NCBI GenBank assembly: GCA_045601305.1 | Contig: JAZRZG010000197.1 | Coordinates: 1 to 38,752, forward strand | Reading direction: 5' to 3' | Source of the DNA: Equadaptatus sp045601305 | GTDB taxonomy: Bacteria > Synergistota > Synergistia > Synergistales > Synergistaceae | Length of the DNA stretch: 38,752 bases | Notes under the pieces: generated by a model | Database searches by the model: none | Told to the model about the DNA's origin: nothing | The model's input: only the letters and a program-made list of their open reading frames with translations | Shown here: in pieces, positions 34,402 through 38,752 of the stretch | Layout of the letters: every line of letters begins with the position of its first letter | Position numbering within the stretch: position 1 is the stretch's first letter | Translations under genes and position numbers: made by a program

Positions 34402-35713
34402 TACGCAGTTGTTATCCATTATTCCATTTGCTTCTTTGGAAAAATGGTATGTCGAATACTATCTTAATAGCACTAATGTAAAATCTTACTATCCGATACA
34501 GCCACTTAGTAAGCTAGTTACTCCTGTAAAAAGAAAAATAAAGAAGGACAAATATGACGGTATTCTGCCAGTAGTATCAAAAATTATATTTAAAACTGGC
34601 TCAATAGTTTTTCGTGCTGAAAATAAGACAGGTATGGACCTATTGCATGTCCGCAAAGGTGATTTATTGGTTTCAAGTATCAACTTTCACCAAGGGGCTG
34701 TAGCTTTTAATAATGTTGGCGATTTTGTATGCTCAACACATTATCAAACTTACATTCCAAATACAAAAATAGTGATACCTGAGTATTTGGTATTGGTGTT
34801 ACGTTCTCCGAAATTCCTAGCTATCGTTAGTGGTATTAAGGCTAATGGTATAAAAAATGAATCGGGGTTTGACTTCATAGGAACCTTTGGTATTCCAGTG
34901 CCTCCTATTAGTGTACAGCGAAAAATTTTAGACGAGTACCATAAATTGATTGAAAAAGTGAACAAACAAGCCAACATAGTTGTTGACTTGGAGAACAAAA
35001 TTAACGACTATATTACTGAAACAGTTGGATTTAAAAGTATCAATAAATCTGATAGTAGTAATTGTCTGATAACAGAATACAGACTAAGTGAACTCTCTCG
35101 TTGGGATATTTGGACGGATAAAGAAAAAATTGTATCGAATAAGTATCCGATAAGTCATCTAAAAGACCTGATAATTGGAAATCCATTTTATGGAGCAAAT
35201 GAGAAAGCTATAAAACGTAAAGGCGATGTTCGTTATATTCGCATTACCGATATTAACGAAGATGGTAGTCTTGGCGGGGATTTTGTCACGGTTGCCAATG
35301 TGGATAAAAAATATTTGTTGTCGCAAAACGATTTTCTTATTGCTCGTTCAGGCAATACAGTTGGTAAAACTTTCTTGTATGATGATACTATGGGGGAAGC
35401 TATATTTGCAGGTTATTTAATAAAGTTTGTCTTAAACCGAAACAAAGTAATGCCTAAATATATGCTCTATTATACAAAGAGTACAGCATTTAAAAAGTGG
35501 ATAGCAAGTAACCAAAGAATATCTGGACAACCGAATATTAACGGACAAGAATACTTGGCAGCAGACATTATCCTGCCGCCGGTTAACGTACAAACGCAGA
35601 TTGTAGAAAAGATAGAAAAACTCCGAAAAGAAAAAATACGTGCTGAACAATTAAGAGATAAATATGCTTGCAGTGCGGTAGAATATTTTGCAAAGGCTAT
35701 ATTTACAGAGTAA
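34394..35713 (+). CDS. hsdS: Type I-like specificity subunit (HsdS)
   Basis: A 439-residue DNA-recognition subunit with two target-recognition domains (about 1-190 and 225-415), each closed by a helix of the conserved spacer type (VPPISVQRKILDEYHKLIEK and LPPVNVQTQIVEKIEKLRKE). It should direct the upstream nuclease-methylase to a split recognition site. It overlaps that gene by 8 bases. Base composition falls sharply here: the 60 bases from 34441 hold only 17 G or C, against about half in the core genes. This suggests that this subunit and what follows were exchanged separately, as is usual for HsdS. Confidence 0.92.
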   Translation: MANTQLLSIIPFASLEKWYVEYYLNSTNVKSYYPIQPLSKLVTPVKRKIKKDKYDGILPVVSKIIFKTGSIVFRAENKTGMDLLHVRKGDLLVSSINFHQGAVAFNNVGDFVCSTHYQTYIPNTKIVIPEYLVLVLRSPKFLAIVSGIKANGIKNESGFDFIGTFGIPVPPISVQRKILDEYHKLIEKVNKQANIVVDLENKINDYITETVGFKSINKSDSSNCLITEYRLSELSRWDIWTDKEKIVSNKYPISHLKDLIIGNPFYGANEKAIKRKGDVRYIRITDINEDGSLGGDFVTVANVDKKYLLSQNDFLIARSGNTVGKTFLYDDTMGEAIFAGYLIKFVLNRNKVMPKYMLYYTKSTAFKKWIASNQRISGQPNINGQEYLAADIILPPVNVQTQIVEKIEKLRKEKIRAEQLRDKYACSAVEYFAKAIFTE

Positions 35714-35765
35714 TGTGAGGTAGTTTTAACACTACATACGTTGTGTGTAATTGAGGTGAATGGTG

Positions 35766-36881
35766 ATGACACAGAAGAATAATGAGATAATTTCATATGC
35801 TAGCCCACACACAATTAAAAAGTTTGGACTTATTGAACGGTATGTTAAAGGTTGGGCACCCAAGCTTTTAAACTATGGAAAATGCGAGGGAATTGTTTAT
35901 ATTGATTGCATGTCTAATAGTGGCTATTATTATCAGGATAAGGATACTAAGAAAGATATAATCGAAGGTTCTGCCATTCGAGTTGCAAGGACACTTAACG
36001 AAGTCATATGTCCTCCAAACAAAAAAATAGAAGTTTTCTTCAATGATATTAGTAAAGAAAGAAAAAACTATTTGGAAGCGAAATTGCAAGAATTGAATTT
36101 AAAAAGAATAAATTTCAAGTGTTCTTGTGAAGATGCCAATATATGGCTAAGAAAATTTTCAGAATTTTCTATAAAGAAATATGCTAACTACAATATATTA
36201 CTTGTTTATGATCCATATCAAGCAAGTATTGACTGGGACGCGCTTACTCCATTTTTCAATGTATGGGGAGAAATTATCATTAACCACATGGGGTCAGATT
36301 CTGTTCGCGGCTTAACACAAGTGAAAAAGCCCGACAAAATCAAGAAATATGAGACAACATATCAAAGAAACATAAACGCACTTATTTCTGAGCATCTGTC
36401 TAAAGATGAATTAGAGAAGCTAATAATTGACATTATTAAGAAAAAATCTGTTGATTGTAGTGGAAAAACGCCTTATATAGCCTCCTTCCCATTTTTTAAT
36501 AGAACAAATGGACTGTTATATAATCTTGTCCATGTCACTAAACATATTGAAGGTTTTGAGTTATTCAAAGAAAGTGCATGGGGGGAGTTCGGTGGTAAAT
36601 CGTCAATAAAACATGTACGCAATCCAGGACAAACAGTATTGGATTTCTTTACAGGCGGAGTAAAAAATAATCCTGATAGTGATTGTTATGAAATACGGGA
36701 TATTGCGCAGTATATTTATAGTAAATACTGTGAATATGGAGAGTACAGTATAAAACAGGCATTAGATGAATTAAAACTGCACCCTGTATTCCCATCGTAT
36801 GGATACAGAACTCAAATTAGGGTTGCACTACAAGATATGGGCGTGAAAATTAAAAATGGTAGAATGTGTTTTGAAAAATGA
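35766..36881 (+). CDS. tcmP: Three-Cys-motif partner protein TcmP
   Basis: A 371-residue protein of the TcmP family, named because its gene usually neighbours one for a protein with a radical-SAM-like three-cysteine motif. Visible pieces are the N-terminal HTIKKFGLIERYVKGWAPKL, then YIDCMSNSGYY (in place of the more usual D-x-FAGPG), VFFNDISKERKNYLE and LLVYDPYQASIDWDAL, a layout like a Rossmann methyltransferase. The biochemical role is unknown. GAGGTGA at 35753-35759 makes ATG 35766 the likely start rather than ATG 35760. Its stop overlaps the next gene by 4 bases, as expected for partners. AT-rich like hsdS. Confidence 0.85.
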   Translation: MTQKNNEIISYASPHTIKKFGLIERYVKGWAPKLLNYGKCEGIVYIDCMSNSGYYYQDKDTKKDIIEGSAIRVARTLNEVICPPNKKIEVFFNDISKERKNYLEAKLQELNLKRINFKCSCEDANIWLRKFSEFSIKKYANYNILLVYDPYQASIDWDALTPFFNVWGEIIINHMGSDSVRGLTQVKKPDKIKKYETTYQRNINALISEHLSKDELEKLIIDIIKKKSVDCSGKTPYIASFPFFNRTNGLLYNLVHVTKHIEGFELFKESAWGEFGGKSSIKHVRNPGQTVLDFFTGGVKNNPDSDCYEIRDIAQYIYSKYCEYGEYSIKQALDELKLHPVFPSYGYRTQIRVALQDMGVKIKNGRMCFEK

Positions 36882-37711
36882 AGAAAATAACTAAGTTCAT
36901 ACAAAGGAAAAATCTGCTTTATAAAACCGGCGTTGAATATGGAGATTACACAATAAATCATATTCAGGGTTGTTCGCACGGGTGTAAGTATCCGTGTTAC
37001 GCTTTTATGCTTGCTAAAAGGTTTGGTAAGGTCAAAACGTATGAAGAGTGGCTTGAGCCGGCTGTTGTTGAAAACGCGATGGAATTGCTTGGAGTTGAAA
37101 TACCCAAGCTCAAAAAAGATATACAGTCGGTGCAACTTTGTTTCAGTACTGACCCGTTTATGTACGGGTATAGCGAAATTGCTGATTTAAGCCTGAGAAT
37201 TATTAGAATGTTAAATACAAACGGGATTAAATGTACGGTATTAACTAAGGGTATATTGACAAGGCGCCTGTCTAAACTGTCTAAAGATAACGAATACGGA
37301 ATAACGTTAGTTTCACTTGACGAAAATTTTAGAAAAACGTATGAGCCTAATTCTGCGCCGTTGAAGGCGCGTATTGCTGCGCTGCGTTTTTTGCATGAGG
37401 CAGGGTGTAAAACCTGGGTGAGCATTGAACCGTATCCAACGCCTAATATTTGTGAACAAAATCTAAATATGATACTAAGGAAAATCAAATTTGTGGATAA
37501 AATAATCTTTGGCAGATGGAATTATAATAAAAAGGTAACTGAATATCCCAATTGCAAGGAATTTTTTAACAAGTGTGCCGAAGATGTCATTAAATTTTGC
37601 GATAAATATTGCATCAATTACCACATTAAAGAAGGAACAATAACAGAAACGTCAGCGTTTGGAAGGTTTCCTTCGGAAGAACACAAGGGCAGCCGCGTTG
37701 CTGAGGCGTAA
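36878..37711 (+). CDS. Radical-SAM-like three-Cys-motif protein
   Basis: A 277-residue protein with C32, C36 and C40 in GCSHGCKYPCYAF. This is CX3CX3C, one residue longer than the classic radical SAM CX3CX2C. The rest keeps a TIM-barrel-like pattern related to SPL/DUF5131-type proteins: QLCFSTDPFMYGY, CTVLTKG, ITLVSLDE, WVSIEPYPTP and IIFGRWNYN. Substrate and reaction are unknown. The 4-base overlap with tcmP supports translational coupling and a joint function. It is the last gene of the R-M/TcmP block. No clear terminator follows. Confidence 0.8.
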   Translation: MKKITKFIQRKNLLYKTGVEYGDYTINHIQGCSHGCKYPCYAFMLAKRFGKVKTYEEWLEPAVVENAMELLGVEIPKLKKDIQSVQLCFSTDPFMYGYSEIADLSLRIIRMLNTNGIKCTVLTKGILTRRLSKLSKDNEYGITLVSLDENFRKTYEPNSAPLKARIAALRFLHEAGCKTWVSIEPYPTPNICEQNLNMILRKIKFVDKIIFGRWNYNKKVTEYPNCKEFFNKCAEDVIKFCDKYCINYHIKEGTITETSAFGRFPSEEHKGSRVAEA

Positions 37712-38244
37712 TTTCGTACCGAAGCATATGAGAATACAAAAGCGGGTCTCGTGTAATATTTGTAAACGAACAGCATCTACTGATTTTGTTGCATAAACCG
37801 CACCTGAGAAAGGAATTATTGTGTATCAGGAGAAACAGCTGATAGATGTTAGGGAAGTTTTAATGTCCGTATTTCTCCTAAACTGCACAAGCAGGCTGCG
37901 ATAGCGGCAATGGCAGAGCAAATTTCGTTAAACAGTTTGGTGGAGAGTTCAATTAGGCAGTTTGTTGTCGGTCGCTGACGGGTTATCTCTTCGCATAAAG
38001 TTGAATATAAACCGTCGGAGAGTGTTGCATCTTCGGCTATTTTCGTTTTTCAATACCCGAACAAACGATTTGCCGCTCACGGAAATACTTATACGGCAAT
38101 ATGCCGCGCAATGATTTAGCTGTTATGGCAGGTATTGACAAAAACAAAAACAGACTTATAATTTTATTAAAGAGTGTTGCCGGAGTAACAGACGGTCAGC
38201 CCTCGGTTATGGATTAAAAATGACCCTTACCTTGGGACGGCGGG
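37712..38244. other. Gene-poor stretch with relics
   Basis: More than 500 bases without an intact gene. It holds a HicB C-terminal remnant (37853-37978) and a 38-codon ORF from ATG 38101 to 38217 with no ribosome site. 37712-37852 and 37979-38100 show no coding frame, repeat or RNA gene that I can support. The stretch looks like eroded mobile or toxin-antitoxin DNA. Confidence 0.5.
37853..37978 (+). pseudogene. HicB antitoxin C-terminal remnant
   Basis: The frame reads GS then FNVRISPKLHKQAAIAAM and further to a stop at 37976-37978, about 41 residues. This matches the ribbon-helix-helix DNA-binding end of HicB antitoxins (FNVRISPELH-type). An in-frame TAG at 37850 precedes it, and no start or N-terminal HicB domain is visible. 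No hicA toxin gene is nearby. It is most likely the tail of a lost toxin-antitoxin locus. Confidence 0.6.
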
Positions 38245-38252
38245 TCATTTTT
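38216..38252. terminator. Bidirectional rho-independent terminator
   Basis: AAAAATGACCC (38216-38226) and GGGTCATTTTT (38242-38252) form an 11-base stem around a 15-base loop, with T-runs on both sides. On the - strand it ends the toxin candidate, whose TGA stop lies inside the stem. On the + strand it would end transcripts coming from the R-M/TcmP block. Confidence 0.8.
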
Positions 38253-38334
38253 TTATTTGTGAACCTATCGTGTACCCGATAATCAGGAACGAAAGACAGA
38301 TTTTCAGAATTGAAATAAATTCTTCTACCGTCAT
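38245..38334 (-). CDS. Putative holin-like toxin, 29 residues
   Basis: A small hydrophobic peptide, MTVEEFISILKICLSFLIIG followed by a short polar, Lys-ended tail. The MTV-E start, single membrane helix, Lys tail and stop codon inside a terminator hairpin are the pattern of the holin-like (Hol_Tox) small toxins, usually kept in check by an antisense RNA. An AAGGAGGTGAT ribosome site (complement of 38339-38349) and a promoter at 38415-38443 support expression. It is too short for most gene finders. A functional assay would be needed to call it a toxin. Confidence 0.6.
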   Translation of the reverse strand: MTVEEFISILKICLSFLIIGYTIGSQIKK

Positions 38335-38340
38335 TCACAT

Positions 38341-38363
38341 CACCTCCTTTGCACCTTGAGGTG
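38341..38363 (-). promoter_or_regulatory. Inverted repeat able to mask the toxin ribosome site
   Basis: On the - strand CACCTC (complement of 38358-38363) can pair with GAGGTG (complement of 38341-38346), which is the core of the ribosome site for the 29-residue ORF. This would block translation until the leader is processed or refolded. Small type I toxins are often controlled this way. Upstream, TGCCG/CGGCA arms add another possible stem in the 73-base leader. Confidence 0.45.
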
Positions 38364-38414
38364 TTTGGGAGGACTGAACCGCCTGCCGCTGTAAAGCTGC
38401 CGGCAACGCAGAGT

Positions 38415-38443
38415 ATTATAACACAGGCAGAAGTGCATATCGA
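38415..38443 (-). promoter_or_regulatory. Promoter for the small toxin ORF
   Basis: On the - strand TCGATA (complement of 38438-38443) and a perfect TATAAT (complement of 38415-38420) are separated by 17 bases. The predicted start near 38408 gives a leader of about 73 bases before the ATG at 38334. Confidence 0.55.
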
Positions 38444-38480
38444 CGGATTTATACGAGGTCCGCTGACGATATAAAACACA

Positions 38481-38502
38481 CGGGAGAGCGTCAGCTCTCC
38501 CG
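38481..38502 (-). terminator. Terminator-like hairpin after the right-edge gene
   Basis: CGGGAGAGC (38481-38489) and GCTCTCCCG (38494-38502) form a perfect 9-base stem with a 4-base loop. On the - strand it follows the stop at 38509 by 6 bases and is followed by TGTGTTTTATAT, an imperfect U-rich tail. Confidence 0.7.
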
Positions 38503-38508
38503 CATATG

Positions 38509-38752
38509 TTATTTTCTATATTCCGTATTCCGTTTGAAACCGGCTTTGCCGTTTTCGTCAGTGACAATTTCGTCTTCATATTCTACGCTGTCGCAGCGGA
38601 GAATAAGCTGTCTGTTTTCTGTGTCCTTGTAGATTGAAAATATCGGAACCATTCCCGGCTGTTTCATTTCTGCCGGAATGATGTCGTCTGTTTCCCGTCC
38701 GAACAGCTGTCTGAAAATCTTTGTAAAGTATCGTTTCCTTATGAATTTCAGC
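38509..38752 (-). CDS. Unrecognised protein, C-terminal part only
   Basis: An open - strand frame runs in from the window edge and stops at 38509-38511, giving about 81 residues with no start in view. The sequence is charged, with a stretch like MVPIFSIYKDTENRQLILRC and a C-terminal Lys/Arg-rich tail. I recognise no domain. The terminator-like hairpin after its stop supports a real gene end. Confidence 0.6.
   Translation of the reverse strand, partial: LKFIRKRYFTKIFRQLFGRETDDIIPAEMKQPGMVPIFSIYKDTENRQLILRCDSVEYEDEIVTDENGKAGFKRNTEYRK

Noticed and set aside
38188..38215. Peptide VTDGQPS and a shared 14-base run with the tldD 3' end (22745-22758), as a possible duplicated tldD fragment
   Set aside because: A 14-base match is expected by chance in a window of this size, and the flanking sequence does not align well.
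38101..38217. 38-codon ORF as a gene
   Set aside because: It has no ribosome site and no recognisable domain, and it ends in the terminator stem.
1..38752. CRISPR arrays, tRNA and rRNA genes, insertion sequences
   Set aside because: I found no regularly spaced repeats, no cloverleaf sequence, no rRNA-like stretch and no transposase ORF on either strand.

Overview
The window is a dense bacterial chromosomal segment. About 31.5 kb is core genes, almost all on the + strand, and about 7 kb at the right end is accessory DNA. The gene content (MEP isoprenoid genes with dxs, dxr, ispG, ispA and uppS; cdsA, rseP, ruvCAB, a SpoIID-type protein without sporulation genes, a DUF4911 protein between mltG and tldD, and a P-loop/Asp23-like fusion) fits an anaerobic, non-sporulating bacterium. 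My best guess is a member of the Synergistota. That assignment is inference from gene content, not a measured match.

Layout. 1-11201: upp (5' end outside the window), wecA-like, wecB, murA, the P-loop/Asp23-like gene, a family 4 uracil-DNA glycosylase, uppS, cdsA, dxr, rseP, ispG and an ornithine carbamoyltransferase. Many neighbours overlap by 1-11 bases, as in one long operon for undecaprenyl carrier supply, envelope precursors and phospholipid. 11202-18191: a candidate promoter and short leader ORF, then yebC, ruvC, ruvA, ruvB, a DUF2905 membrane protein, a SpoIID-like protein, queA, an fchA-like gene and an unrecognised gene that carries a frameshift. 18359-20011: serA on the - strand. 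20224-24972: mltG, a DUF4911 protein, tldD and ftsK. 24995-25192: rpmB on the - strand, with its terminator built into its last codons. 25278-31546: xseB, ispA, dxs, tlyA, nadK and recN.

From 31547 rightwards the DNA changes character. A 575-base gap holds several inverted repeats and a decayed Bro-N type (phage antirepressor-like) gene in three frames. Next come a restriction-modification protein that fuses a PD-(D/E)XK nuclease domain to an N6-adenine methylase, a two-domain specificity subunit, a three-Cys-motif partner protein (TcmP) and a radical-SAM-like protein with a CX3CX3C motif. The last two overlap by 4 bases. No HsdR motor gene is present, so the R-M part resembles a BcgI-like (type IIB) arrangement more than a classical type I system. 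From the specificity gene on, the sequence is clearly more AT-rich. The right end has a HicB antitoxin remnant, a 29-residue holin-like toxin candidate on the - strand with its own promoter, structured leader and terminator, and the 3' end of an unrecognised gene that runs off the window.

The most interesting unit is the four-gene block at 32122-37711: a motorless restriction-modification system followed by the uncharacterised TcmP/three-Cys pair, flanked by relics of mobile and toxin-antitoxin genes. I found no tRNA, rRNA, CRISPR array or intact insertion sequence.
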